Shown here: piece after piece, positions 8,661 to 16,930 of the stretch
How the letters are laid out: each line of letters starts with the position of its first letter
How positions within the stretch are numbered: the stretch's first letter is position 1
Origin: Acidobacteriota bacterium
Lineage (GTDB): Bacteria > Acidobacteriota > Terriglobia > UBA7540
Length of the DNA: 42,451 bases
Direction of reading: 5' to 3'
NCBI GenBank assembly: GCA_021787735.1
Contig: JAJYLL010000034.1
Coordinates: 1 to 42,451, forward strand
Made by a program: the position numbers and the translations under genes
The notes under the pieces: generated by a model
What the model saw: the letters and a program-made list of their open reading frames with translations, nothing else
Databases searched by the model: none
What the model was told of the DNA's origin: nothing

Positions 8661-9705
8661 GGCTTCTACCCAGCCGCTGGAGCGCCGCTTTTACAACGGA
8701 CTCAACGCTGACTCCTTCAAGATAGTTCAAATGTTTCGAATGAGCTTCACTCTTTGCCGGCCTGGAACCACAAAGGATGATGTCTGACGGATTGAATGGA
8801 CCGTTGCGCTCCGGAGTGTTCCGCGGATCAGCGGCATTGAAGATGACCACAATCGGCGTGCCAACTGCCGCTGCAATGTGGAGCGGTCCGGTGTCGCCCC
8901 CTATCAGCAGTTTTGCCCGCCGGGCGAGCGCAATGAACTGCAGCAATGTGCTTGGAAACCACTTTGCGCGCGTTGTGTTTGCGCCCGCGATTATGTCCTG
9001 CGCCACTTCGTTTTCCTGTGTCGAGCCCGTCACGAGAATATCAAATGGCGCCTGTGCAGCCAGGGCGGCAATCAACTCAGCGTAGTTTACTGGAGCCCAT
9101 CGCTTGGATTTCCATCCTCCGCCGAAATTGACGATGATGAAGTCCCTTGTACCTAGTCGATCGAGTTCCGCCCGGACGGCCTCTCGGTCCTGGGACTGAT
9201 CTGGCAGGGGAAACTCCCAGTTTGATGATTGTGCACCAAGCTGTTCCACGAGCGACAGGTTGATTTCAATAATGTGCGTGCAGTCCCTCGGTGAAACGCG
9301 CTGCGTGTAAAGAAGCGCGGCCAGCGGCTCGCGCAACGAAGCCCATGCAAGGCCGATACGCTTTCTGGAATGGCTCAGGCGTGCAAAAATCGCCGACTTC
9401 ATCAGCCCTTGGAAGTCAATGGCGGCGTCATACGGATATTCCCGAAGCGCTTCGTACCCCTGCATGATTTCCGCCATCGTGCTGCCCGCCGTTGGGGTCT
9501 TTCTCCAGCCGAGAGTATCCAGCTTGATGACGCGGCTGACATAAGGATTTCCTGCAAGGATCTCCGAGTATCGCTCTTCCACTGCCCAATGGATTTCTGC
9601 CTGGGGATGTGCGAGGCCCAGCGCCGCCACAGCCGGCAGGGTGTGGACAATGTCTCCGATGGAGCTGAGACGGATAACGAGGAAGCGCTCGCGGGATTCC
9701 GGCAT
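8653..9705 (-). CDS. waaC: Lipopolysaccharide heptosyltransferase I (GT9)
   Basis: It adds L-glycero-D-manno-heptose from ADP-heptose to Kdo-lipid A at the cytoplasmic face of the inner membrane. The start MPESRERFLVIRLSSIGDIV places the GT9 N-terminal motif (RLSSIGDIVHTLPA) at residues ~11-24. The C-terminal half has FGGGWKSKRW and the nucleotide-sugar motif GGDTGPLHIAAAVGTP, with the length (350 aa) of the family. ATG 9705 is chosen over an open frame extending to 9888, because homologues begin here and the extension would overlap hldE2. WaaC is distinguished from WaaF mainly by the HTLPA motif and the separate waaF upstream; the two could be swapped. Confidence 0.88.
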   Translation of the reverse strand: MPESRERFLVIRLSSIGDIVHTLPAVAALGLAHPQAEIHWAVEERYSEILAGNPYVSRVIKLDTLGWRKTPTAGSTMAEIMQGYEALREYPYDAAIDFQGLMKSAIFARLSHSRKRIGLAWASLREPLAALLYTQRVSPRDCTHIIEINLSLVEQLGAQSSNWEFPLPDQSQDREAVRAELDRLGTRDFIIVNFGGGWKSKRWAPVNYAELIAALAAQAPFDILVTGSTQENEVAQDIIAGANTTRAKWFPSTLLQFIALARRAKLLIGGDTGPLHIAAAVGTPIVVIFNAADPRNTPERNGPFNPSDIILCGSRPAKSEAHSKHLNYLEGVSVESVVKAALQRLGRSHG

Positions 9706-9773
9706 TTTTGTTTCAGATCGATGTGGATGATGCGCAAGTATGGCGGAGACTGGCTTGCCAATTCTTCCGGGCG

Positions 9774-10262
9774 CTACCACTCCACTCTTTTGAGTCTTGC
9801 GATCCGGGCCAGCACGTCGCGTGTTGAATGGTCTTTCGGATCGCCCACAATTACAACACGGCCTCCCCAGTCCTTGACGACTCCGCATTCCGGTACGGTA
9901 GCCTCTGTGTAGTCGGTCCCTTTACAGTGAACGTCAGGCTTCAAATCGCGCAGGATGTTCTCGGCGGTCAGGTCGTCAAAAATGACGACGTGATCCACGC
10001 ATTCCAGCGCCGTCAGCAATTCGGCGCGTGCGTCTTCCGGAAGCAACGGCCTGCCCTCGCCTTTCAATTGCCGCACCGAATGGTCACTGTTAACGCCCAC
10101 CACGAGCGCGTCGCCCTGTTGCCGCGCCCCTTCCAGATAGCGGACGTGCCCCACGTGAAAAATGTCAAAGCAGCCGTTTGCAAAAACAACCCGCCGACCC
10201 GACTTCCGCAGCCGTTCGCCGAGCGCTACAACTGCTGTGCGTGGGACAAGCTTGCCCGTCAT
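9774..10262 (-). CDS. hldE2 (rfaE2): D-glycero-beta-D-manno-heptose 1-phosphate adenylyltransferase (HldE C-terminal activity)
   Basis: It transfers AMP from ATP to heptose 1-phosphate, giving ADP-heptose for the waaC/waaF transferases. The cytidylyltransferase-like fold is shown by FANGCFDIFHVGHVRYLE (~27-44) with the HxGH nucleotide motif, VGVNSD, and a C-terminal HSTRDVLARI that plays the role of the usual S-T-T/ISTT motif. At 162 aa it is the free-standing version of the domain fused to the kinase in E. coli HldE. ATG 10262 overlaps the kinase stop by 4 bases (ATGA), so the two halves are translationally coupled. A longer open frame to 10343 lies inside the kinase gene. Confidence 0.92.
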   Translation of the reverse strand: MTGKLVPRTAVVALGERLRKSGRRVVFANGCFDIFHVGHVRYLEGARQQGDALVVGVNSDHSVRQLKGEGRPLLPEDARAELLTALECVDHVVIFDDLTAENILRDLKPDVHCKGTDYTEATVPECGVVKDWGGRVVIVGDPKDHSTRDVLARIARLKRVEW

Positions 10263-11272
10263 GCGTTCCGTATGGCCTCCTTGAGTTCGCGCACCGTGAC
10301 GGTAGCCGTCCCGCGCTTCATCACTACAAGGCCGCCTGCGCAATTGGCCAGCAGCGCAGCGGTGGAAAAGCCTGCGCCCACCGCAAGCGCCAGCGTAAAC
10401 ACCGCCACCACGGTATCGCCTGCGCCGGTGACGTCCACGGCTTGGTCAGGACCGAAAATCGGAATCAGTTGCGGCTTCTTTCCGCGTTCGAACAGCGCCA
10501 TTCCGTCGCGCCCACGCGTAATCAGAAGGGCCTTCAGCGATTGCCTCTCCAGCATGGTATGCCCAAGTTCAAAGAGCAGAGCGGTATTGTTCCCGATGGT
10601 CTTACCGTACGCCGCTTCTACTTCCGGCTCATTGGGAGTTGCGGCCGTGATCTGCGAGTAGGTGTGAAGGTTGTAGCGCGAATCCACAACCACCGGCACT
10701 TTGGCGTCCCCGATCCGGCGTCGGAGCGACAGGACCTCGGAAGCATCTGTGGCTCCGTAGCCGTAGTCGGCGATCAAAACGCCGGTCTTGCCGGCCAGCA
10801 GCCGGGCGACCCGACGGCTGACAAGCTTTCGCAGTTCTTCCCGGTTGTTTTCCGGTGGCTCGCGATCGATGCGGACAATCTGCTGCCGCTGCCAGTGGCT
10901 CAGACCTCCGAGGATGCGTGACTTGGTCGGCGTAATGTAACCCTCGACGCGCAGAAGCCCTCTCGTGGAGATGCCCTTGTTCCTGAAGTATTCAAAAAGC
11001 GTGAGACCGGTGCGGTCATCGCCGACTAGGCCCACCGGCGTGACCCGGGCACCCAGGTCTGCCAGGTTGTTTGCGGCGTTGGCTCCGCCGCCGGGCACAA
11101 TGCGGCAGTCGCGCTGTTTCAGGATCAGGACCGGCGCCTCGCGCGATACCCGCGAGATTTCACCATAGATGAATTCGTCCGCGACCATGTCGCCCAGCAC
11201 GACAATGTCCTGGCTGGAGAACCGGCCCACGGTTGAAAGCAACGATGCCCGGAATTTGCGCGTGAGGTTCAT
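10259..11272 (-). CDS. hldE1 (rfaE1): D-glycero-beta-D-manno-heptose-7-phosphate kinase (HldE N-terminal activity)
   Basis: A PfkB/ribokinase-family enzyme that phosphorylates heptose 7-phosphate at O1. The 337 aa show the sugar-binding PGGGANAANNLADLGA near residue 60, GLVGDD, and the catalytic anion-hole motif VDVTGAGDTVVAVF near the C-terminus, with the aspartate of GAGD as catalytic base. ATG 11272 is chosen because homologues start just before FSSQDIVVLGD. It overlaps the gmhB stop by 4 bases, and its own stop overlaps hldE2 by 4 bases. No isomerase (gmhA) or epimerase (hldD) is in the window. Confidence 0.92.
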   Translation of the reverse strand: MNLTRKFRASLLSTVGRFSSQDIVVLGDMVADEFIYGEISRVSREAPVLILKQRDCRIVPGGGANAANNLADLGARVTPVGLVGDDRTGLTLFEYFRNKGISTRGLLRVEGYITPTKSRILGGLSHWQRQQIVRIDREPPENNREELRKLVSRRVARLLAGKTGVLIADYGYGATDASEVLSLRRRIGDAKVPVVVDSRYNLHTYSQITAATPNEPEVEAAYGKTIGNNTALLFELGHTMLERQSLKALLITRGRDGMALFERGKKPQLIPIFGPDQAVDVTGAGDTVVAVFTLALAVGAGFSTAALLANCAGGLVVMKRGTATVTVRELKEAIRNA

Positions 11273-11952
11273 AGAATGATTGATTGTGCCACGGCACCCG
11301 TATCGGCGGAAACATTCAATTCCCGCAGAACGAGTTTTGCAGCTTCCATCAGGTTTTCTGCAATCAGGTCCGGAATTCGGGACCATTCCTGGCGGCGGTA
11401 CTCGTACTCGCCGCGTCCGTAGCCCGTCATCAGCATTACAGTTCGTGCTCCGATGGCGAAGCCCATTTTCATGTCGCGATAGGTATCGCCCACCACATAG
11501 GAACGGCTGAGGTCGATGCCAAACCGCTTTGCCGCTTCCTCCGCCATGGCGGTCCCGGGCTTGCGGCAGCGGCATTCCTGACGAAAACGCTCGACAACGG
11601 CGCTCGGATGGTGCGGGCAGTAATAAAAAGCGTCCACGCTGGTGCCCGCAGTCAAAAGCGCATCTTCTACCATACGGTGGACTTGCAATACGATCTCTTC
11701 TGTGAAGTATCCACGCCCCACTCCCGACTGGTTGGTCACAACGATCACAGGGAGCCCCGTGGACTTAAGCATGCGGACGGCTTCGGGCGCATAGGGATAA
11801 ATTCTGGCGCGGCTGATATGGTTGATGTAGCCCACCTCATCTGTCACGGTGCCGTCGCGGTCAAGGAAAATCGCCGGGCGAAGGCCGTTTGCACCTTTCT
11901 CCGGTCCTGATTGCTGCACCGCCACTTCACGATTGTGCTGCGGGTCGGTCAT
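11269..11952 (-). CDS. gmhB: D-glycero-beta-D-manno-heptose-1,7-bisphosphate 7-phosphatase
   Basis: A HAD-superfamily phosphatase that removes the 7-phosphate between the kinase and adenylyltransferase steps of ADP-heptose synthesis. The HAD nucleophile motif FLDRDGTV is at ~29-36, motif II is VVTNQSG, and the metal-binding acid motif is VVGDTYRDMKMG. A GmhB-type structural zinc loop (CPHH, later CRCRKPG) is present. The 227 aa include a ~20-residue N-terminal extension before the first motif, so the start could be internal. It overlaps the waaF start by 26 bases and the hldE1 start by 4. Confidence 0.92.
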   Translation of the reverse strand: MTDPQHNREVAVQQSGPEKGANGLRPAIFLDRDGTVTDEVGYINHISRARIYPYAPEAVRMLKSTGLPVIVVTNQSGVGRGYFTEEIVLQVHRMVEDALLTAGTSVDAFYYCPHHPSAVVERFRQECRCRKPGTAMAEEAAKRFGIDLSRSYVVGDTYRDMKMGFAIGARTVMLMTGYGRGEYEYRRQEWSRIPDLIAENLMEAAKLVLRELNVSADTGAVAQSIIL

Positions 11953-13015
11953 GCGTCACTCCGTATTCCTTGATTAATCCGAGCGCGGTGCGATGGACTT
12001 CATCTACGGTCACGCCCTTCATGCACCGAAAGTCGATGGGGCACTTGCGCAGTCCGCAAGGGCTGCACGCAACCGGATGCTTGATGACCCTGGCCAGCGG
12101 ACTGACGGGCCCTGTGGCAGTTTCGTCCGTGGATCCGAAAATGGCAACCACCGGCAGTCCTAACGCTGCGGCCAGGTGCATGGGGCCTGAATCGTTGGTG
12201 ATCACCAGGCGGCATTGTACCAGCAGCGCCATCAACTGGCGCAACGTGGTTTCCCCCGTCAATATCACCGGCGTATGGGTCATATTGTGTGCAACCTCTT
12301 CCGCCAGGAGTTTTTCAGACGGTGAGCCGAAAATTAACACGTCCGCGTTGAGTGCTCCAATCAGGCGGTCCGCCAAGTCGGCGTAGCGTTCGGACAGCCA
12401 GCGCTTGGCGGGACCAAACGCCGCACCGGGCGTGAGTCCCACCAGAAATCGCGGCCCTCCTAATCCCAGGCTTTTGAGCTGCCTTGCCGCCCAGGTCTTT
12501 TCACTGTTCTCGACGCTCAGGTGAATTCTTTCAACCGGCTCAACCCTTTCAACAATACCCGCGCGAAACAGAAGTTGCAGATAATAGTTGCTCTGGTGGC
12601 CGTAGTGCGCCGGGGAGGGCACGGGAATCGAATCGGTCAACAGAACGCCGCGCGCCTCAAGCCCGTAGCCGATGCGGACAGGAATGTCTGCTCTCCAGGA
12701 CATCCAGGCGGCGTGAAATGCGTTCTGGAAAAGGATCGCCATATCAAAATGCTCTGTCCGAATCTGTTCCACCAGTTTCGCAAAGCCGCTCGGGCCGCGG
12801 TGCTCGCCTGCCGCATCGTACACAATGGTTCGGTCGATCGCCGGATGGTTCTCATAGAGGTCCGCCACCCAGGGTTTGACCAGCAGCACAATTTCAGCCG
12901 ACGGATAACGCTCCCGCAAGGCCTCCAGCGCAGGCAGCGACATCACTCCGTCGCCAACCCAGTTGGTCGCGCGAACAAAAATCTTTTCGGGATTCTGAAC
13001 AGCACTTTTCTGCAT
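11927..13015 (-). CDS. waaF: Lipopolysaccharide heptosyltransferase II (GT9)
   Basis: It adds the second heptose of the LPS inner core. The N-terminal GT9 motif is RATNWVGDGVMSLPALEAL (~15-33), typical of WaaF (NWVGD). The C-terminal nucleotide-sugar site is NDSGPMHLAAALGLPVVAIFGSTD, and a CSPCGLRKCP segment follows that is common in WaaF. The length of 362 aa is normal. It sits between lpxK, 26 bases upstream, and gmhB, which it overlaps. Cytoplasmic, membrane-associated. Confidence 0.92.
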   Translation of the reverse strand: MQKSAVQNPEKIFVRATNWVGDGVMSLPALEALRERYPSAEIVLLVKPWVADLYENHPAIDRTIVYDAAGEHRGPSGFAKLVEQIRTEHFDMAILFQNAFHAAWMSWRADIPVRIGYGLEARGVLLTDSIPVPSPAHYGHQSNYYLQLLFRAGIVERVEPVERIHLSVENSEKTWAARQLKSLGLGGPRFLVGLTPGAAFGPAKRWLSERYADLADRLIGALNADVLIFGSPSEKLLAEEVAHNMTHTPVILTGETTLRQLMALLVQCRLVITNDSGPMHLAAALGLPVVAIFGSTDETATGPVSPLARVIKHPVACSPCGLRKCPIDFRCMKGVTVDEVHRTALGLIKEYGVTHDRPAAQS

Positions 13016-13041
13016 AAATCAGCTATCCGCAGACCGGGTGT

Positions 13042-14103
13042 TCACGCCCGGGGCATATCTTTTAATCCTACCTGTTTTTGCTCGATGCCAGCCAGAAGTA
13101 GTTGTTCAAACTGCTCGGGGTCGTGGATCTCCGCCTGAATGGCGCAAGCCAGCAGCGGATGCTGAAATTCCAACTGTGGCGAAAGATTCATCAGGTCCTT
13201 TTCAGTGGTCAGGAAAGCCGCAGCACCTTTTTCAGTTGCGGCCCGGTTGAGCCGGCGGACGTCGTCCCATGAGTAAATGTGATGGTCACGGAACGCGATT
13301 TCTGCAACCGGTTGGAATCCCCAGCGTCGCAGATCAGAAAAGAAAGCACCGGGGTTACCGATGGCGCAAAATGCGCAGACCGGCCTGCCTCCATATTCGC
13401 CGGGTTTGATGGCCCGGCCGCTGACACTCTCAACCAGGCTGCGAAGGCCCGTTGAGCATCGGAAGATCGGAGCCCCGGGATTGATTTCTCTCACCCGTTT
13501 CTCTGTTTCAGCCTGGTCTCGAATTTCCGTCCGCGTCAGAACGATAATGTTTGCTCGCACAAGCGCGGAGATCGGCTCGCGCAGCCTCCCGACAGGGAGC
13601 AAAGCGTCGTACAAAACATCCTGGGTGACGTCGATGGCGACGAGATCAATGTCCCGTGCAAGGGTGAAGTGCTGGAAGCCGTCGTCCAGAATGTGGACGT
13701 CCACCCCGAACCGCTCTTCGGCCACTTGTCCCGCCCGAAAGCGGTCGGCACAGATGATGATTGGGAGATTCGGCAACGACATGGCCAGCAGCGCCGGTTC
13801 ATCGCCGGTTGTGCGGGCGTCAGGGTTCCTCTGCGGCTGTGGCTCCAGCACAATCAGGTCGGTCCTCCCTTTGCGGCGGTAGCCTCGCGTGAGGATCGCG
13901 GGTTTGCGGCCGTTGCGTAGCAGTGTTTCCGCGACCAGCGCTACAAGCGGAGTCTTTCCGCTCCCGCCCACGGTCATATTTCCCACGCTGATGACAGGAC
14001 GGCCGAGACGCCTGGACCTGAGCCATCCCTGCTGGAAGGCCCGCCGCCGCAGGCGCGCCCCTGCTCCATAAAGACTGGCTAGCGGCATGAGAGAGCGGTT
14101 CAT
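13042..14103 (-). CDS. lpxK: Tetraacyldisaccharide 4'-kinase
   Basis: LpxK phosphorylates the 4' position of the lipid A precursor at the inner membrane. The P-loop is in GNMTVGGSGKTPLV (~42-55), followed by ILTRGYRRKG and later HILDDGFQHFTLARD, the Walker-B-like DDGFQH signature specific to LpxK. An N-terminal hydrophobic stretch provides membrane association. I use ATG 14103, which gives MNRSLMPLASLYG as in homologues and begins 8 bases after the waaA stop. An ATG at 14154 would add 17 residues and overlap waaA by 43 bases; a GGAGGA abuts that ATG too closely to be a good ribosome site. Start uncertain, identity secure. Confidence 0.9.
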   Translation of the reverse strand: MNRSLMPLASLYGAGARLRRRAFQQGWLRSRRLGRPVISVGNMTVGGSGKTPLVALVAETLLRNGRKPAILTRGYRRKGRTDLIVLEPQPQRNPDARTTGDEPALLAMSLPNLPIIICADRFRAGQVAEERFGVDVHILDDGFQHFTLARDIDLVAIDVTQDVLYDALLPVGRLREPISALVRANIIVLTRTEIRDQAETEKRVREINPGAPIFRCSTGLRSLVESVSGRAIKPGEYGGRPVCAFCAIGNPGAFFSDLRRWGFQPVAEIAFRDHHIYSWDDVRRLNRAATEKGAAAFLTTEKDLMNLSPQLEFQHPLLACAIQAEIHDPEQFEQLLLAGIEQKQVGLKDMPRA

Positions 14104-14111
14104 CAATCGGC

Positions 14112-15388
14112 TCACGGCAGGGGCGCGACGGTCGATTGCGGCGCGCCGAGCCATTCCTCCAATTGGTTCATGATTCGCACCGCAGCGCCAGCCTGCTGGT
14201 TGACAACTCCTTTGGCCTTTTCTCCCATCAGGCGCGCGTCGTTCGGATGATCGAGCAGGTGCAGAACAGCATCAGCCAGCGCATCCGCGTCAGCTACCTG
14301 GACTGCTCCGCCCGCACGCAGAAACATGCTGGCGACATCCCGGAAGTTGTGCATATGCGGGCCAAATAGAATCGGCTTACCCCAGAAAGCGGGTTCTACC
14401 ACATTGTGGCCGCCGGTTGGAACCAGGCTTCCTCCAACAAACACGATGTCCGCCATGCCCACAATTTCCGCAAGCTCGCCGATGGTGTCGAGCAGGAGAA
14501 TCTCAAGCTGCAAAATCTGACGGCGCATTTCATCATCATTTTGCGAAAGGGTTGTGCGCCGAATGCATTTCAGTTGCTGCTCCTGCAGTAATTTGGCCAC
14601 TTCGTCAAAGCGCGCCGGATGGCGCGGCGCGAGAACCATGATCGCGCGGGGATGTTTTTCGCGGACCTTTCGCCATGCCTGCAGCACCAAAGGTTCCTCT
14701 CCACGCATGGTGCTGCCAGCTACAAAAACGGGACCTCGATTTTCCGCGGCCAGGGCATTCCTTATGCCGGTGCCAAAACTTCCAAGCGCAGGAGCGCGAC
14801 CGTCAAATTTCAGATTGCCGGTTACAACCACGCCGTCCGCCCGTGCACCCAGCGCCTGGAAGCGTTCCGCATCGGTCGCAGTCTGGGCACAGATTCGCGT
14901 GATGTTGTGCAGCACGCGGCGCATGAAAGGGCGTCCAAAACGGTAGCGGGGGAACGAGCGCCGACGGTTTTCAGCAGGGTGGGCCACAGTTCTGTTTCAA
15001 CAATCAAGAGGACGGAAGGACGGATCTGCTGAACCACGCGTTGCACGGCCCATCTCCAATCGAACGGCAGATAGAACTGGCCGGCGAGGCCCGGCAGTTT
15101 CATCGCGCCGGCTTCGCGTCCCGCCGCCGTCACGCTGGTCAAAAAGATTCTGCGGTCCGGATAGCGCCTCTGAAGCTCTTTCACCAGACCGGTAACTGCC
15201 AGGGTTTCCCCCACTGAAACTGCGTGGACCCAGATCGCGCCCGTTGTGTCCTGGCGGAAGGCCGCTGGCAGATAGCCAAGCCTTTCGCGCCAGCCGGCCA
15301 GTTCCTTTCGCCCCCGGTGGCGCCACAGATAATACGGTGCCATCAGAACAAAGCCGATGCTGAATAGAATGCTATACAGTCGGTACAT
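14112..15388 (-). pseudogene. waaA (kdtA): 3-deoxy-D-manno-octulosonic acid (Kdo) transferase, disrupted by an out-of-frame deletion
   Basis: WaaA attaches Kdo to lipid A precursor. Here the gene is in two frames. The N-terminal part (15388 down to ~14955) reads MYRLYSILFSIGFVL, then WVHAVSVGE, then VETELWPTLLKTVGAR and runs out of homology. The rest is in the other frame: SFPRYRFGRPFMRRVL, ICAQTATDAERF, the GGSLVPTGGHNVVEP signature, and the end at 14112. Against E. coli WaaA, about 14 residues are missing at the join, including the NARLSxRS motif, and the frame difference fits a loss of ~40 or 43 bases. Either the gene is dead, or the assembly dropped a short segment. An intact copy may exist elsewhere. 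It is first in the LPS operon. Confidence 0.85.
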
Positions 15389-15440
15389 GCGAGGACAAGG
15401 GCAGAGCGGGAACCAAGGGCTTTCAATCCAACCAGAGCCA

Positions 15441-15446
15441 ATTATA
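15441..15446 (-). promoter_or_regulatory. Candidate -10 element upstream of waaA and the LPS operon
   Basis: The minus strand carries a perfect TATAAT about 53 bases upstream of the waaA ATG, in the otherwise empty 15389-15596 gap. No good -35 hexamer lies at 16-18 bases, so the assignment rests on the -10 and its position only. Confidence 0.35.
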
Positions 15447-15550
15447 AGAGGAAACGGGGAGAATCGCTATTGAAACCGGTTAGAGGCACACCCCAACGCT
15501 GTGAGGATCCCGGCCTCGGGTTTACAGGATTACCGCAAAGTGGAAAGAGA

Positions 15551-15571
15551 GGCGCCACAGGCAGTGGCGCC
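15551..15571 (-). terminator. Hairpin downstream of the ferredoxin gene
   Basis: A perfect 8-bp inverted repeat, GGCGCCAC and GTGGCGCC, with a 5-base loop, lies 26 bases beyond the ferredoxin stop. On the minus strand it is followed by TCTCTTTCC, a pyrimidine-rich but not pure T tail. It is a reasonable intrinsic terminator for the ferredoxin transcript and separates it from waaA. Confidence 0.5.
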
Positions 15572-15596
15572 CCCGCGCTTGCAAGGCTCTTGTTGG

Positions 15597-15857
15597 TTAT
15601 TGGTTGTAGTGCGCAGCGTTCTTCTCAATAAAGCTCTGCCATTTTTCCGGCAGGTCGTCTTGAGGGAAGATTGCTGAAACGGGGCAGACTGGGACGCAAG
15701 CACCGCAGTCGATACATTCGACTGGATTGATGTAAAGCATTTCGGCGTCTGCATATTCTGCTTCGTCTTTACGAGGGTGAATGCAATCCACCGGGCACAC
15801 GTCCACGCAGGCGGTGTCTTTGGTACCGATGCAAGGCTCAGCGATGATATAGGCCAT
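15597..15857 (-). CDS. fdxA: Seven-iron ferredoxin ([3Fe-4S][4Fe-4S])
   Basis: A small (86 aa) cytoplasmic electron carrier. Cysteines are at 9, 17, 21, 25, 48, 51, 54 and 58. C9-x7-C17 with C58 matches the [3Fe-4S] site of Azotobacter-type ferredoxin I, and C21 with C48-x2-C51-x2-C54 matches the [4Fe-4S] site; the extra cysteine at position 11 of bacterial 8Fe forms is absent. The start at 15857 follows a strong GGAGGAAG. The gene is monocistronic in appearance, with a hairpin after it, and is divergent from the Crp/Fnr regulator. Its redox partner is not evident in the window. Confidence 0.93.
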   Translation of the reverse strand: MAYIIAEPCIGTKDTACVDVCPVDCIHPRKDEAEYADAEMLYINPVECIDCGACVPVCPVSAIFPQDDLPEKWQSFIEKNAAHYNQ

Positions 15858-15883
15858 TCTAACTTCCTCCGCAATTATTTCCA

Positions 15884-15901
15884 GGGTGTTGGGTGACACC
15901 C
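15884..15901. promoter_or_regulatory. Inverted repeat in the ferredoxin 5' region
   Basis: GGGTGT and ACACCC, separated by 6 bases, lie 27-44 bases upstream of the ferredoxin start codon. The arms are 6 bp. This could be an operator half-site pair or a leader hairpin; nothing identifies a regulator. Confidence 0.25.
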
Positions 15902-15941
15902 GGTCTGAATCTAAACTAATTGAAGCTCATGAAGAATGCGA

Positions 15942-15953
15942 CGACTTAAGTCG
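15942..15953. promoter_or_regulatory. 12-bp perfect palindrome between divergent ferredoxin and Crp/Fnr genes
   Basis: CGACTTAAGTCG is a perfect dyad in the 195-base divergent region, about 85 bases from the ferredoxin start and 100 bases from the regulator start. It is not the classic FNR (TTGAT-N4-ATCAA) or CRP (TGTGA-N6-TCACA) site. A second 10-bp dyad, CAAGATCTTG, is at 16017-16026, just before the regulator gene. Operator function is a guess. Confidence 0.3.
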
Positions 15954-16052
15954 GACTCCAGGCAGGCTCGTACACACCCTCCCAAAACCAACCCGACATT
16001 ATACCCCGGATTGACACAAGATCTTGCCGCTTTTCCCCAGGAAGATTAGGAT

Positions 16053-16775
16053 GTGTTAGTTCCCATGACTTCGCTCGATGCCATCGCGACTTTACGGCGT
16101 GTCCCCTTTTTTGCCGTCCTCGGGGAAGAAGACCTCGCACGCCTTGCCGGCCACTGCGTTGTGCGGAGCCTTCGCAAGGATGAGCTCCTTTTTGCCGAAG
16201 GCGATCGGTGCGAAGGGATGTATGTGGTCCAATCCGGCGCCATCAAGATATTCAAGATGGCCGACTCGGGGCGCGAGCAGGTTCTGGTGATCGAACGCGC
16301 AGGTTCGACGGTGGGAGAGTTGCCGGTTTTTGACGGTGGCAACCTGCCCGCCTCCGCAGCGGCGCTCGAAGATTCCAGCCTGCTTTTTCTTCCCAAGCGC
16401 GAGTTTCTCAGCTTGTGCCGGCAGAACTCTGAAGTCGCCTTTGCGGTGATCCGGTCGCTTGCGTGGCGTTTCCGTTATATGACCTCGCTGGTTGAAGAGC
16501 TATCTCTCAAGGAAGTCAGCCACCGTCTGGCGAGGTTCTTGCGCGACCGGGCGCTCACGGTGGGAGTCCGGACGCGTCGCGGAGTCGAGTTCCCGCTCGA
16601 TGAAACCAACCAGCAGATTGCGGCCGAAATCGGAACCGTGCGCGATCTGGTTTCCCGGAACCTCCGCCGGCTGGTCGATCGCAAGATCATCAAAATGGAG
16701 CGGCGGAAAGTGATTGTGCTGAACATGGCCGATCTGGAAGAGCAGATTGCCGGGAGCAAGCGCGCTTCCGGATAG
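16053..16775 (+). CDS. Crp/Fnr-family transcriptional regulator
   Basis: A 240-residue regulator with an N-terminal cyclic-nucleotide-binding-like beta barrel (~15-125; LFAEGDRCEGMYVVQSGAIKI is the typical turn) and a C-terminal winged helix (ETNQQIAAEIGTVRDLVSRNL as the recognition HTH). The N-terminal CxxC cluster of FNR is absent, so it is probably not an oxygen-sensing FeS protein; what it senses is unknown. GTG 16053 is chosen because AGGAAG is 8 bases upstream; ATG 16065, four codons in, has no ribosome site at proper distance. It is divergent from the ferredoxin gene and may control it or itself through the palindromes between them. Confidence 0.9.
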   Translation: MLVPMTSLDAIATLRRVPFFAVLGEEDLARLAGHCVVRSLRKDELLFAEGDRCEGMYVVQSGAIKIFKMADSGREQVLVIERAGSTVGELPVFDGGNLPASAAALEDSSLLFLPKREFLSLCRQNSEVAFAVIRSLAWRFRYMTSLVEELSLKEVSHRLARFLRDRALTVGVRTRRGVEFPLDETNQQIAAEIGTVRDLVSRNLRRLVDRKIIKMERRKVIVLNMADLEEQIAGSKRASG

Positions 16776-16930
16776 CGGCGCTAACTGCCGGTTCGGTTCA
16801 GAATTTCCTGACCTGCTCTCGAATTTCTAGACATGTTTTTCTTGGCTTGAAATCAGGCTATTTGCGTCTTGCTTTCGCCTTCGGCAACCCGTACTCTATA
16901 GGGCTGTTTTTGCCGATATAAGGAGTGAGC

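Noticed and set aside
13016..13041. GGGTGTTCACGCCC dyad between waaF and lpxK as a terminator
   Set aside because: Imperfect, partly inside the stop region, no T-run, and the genes look co-transcribed.
16011..16016. Perfect TTGACA upstream of the Crp/Fnr gene
   Set aside because: No -10-like hexamer at 15-19 bases downstream; the spacing lands on CCCCAG.
16869..16897. TTGCTT-17-TACTCT as promoter of the first dehydrogenase
   Set aside because: Too few consensus matches (four and three of six) to list as a feature, though the position is right.
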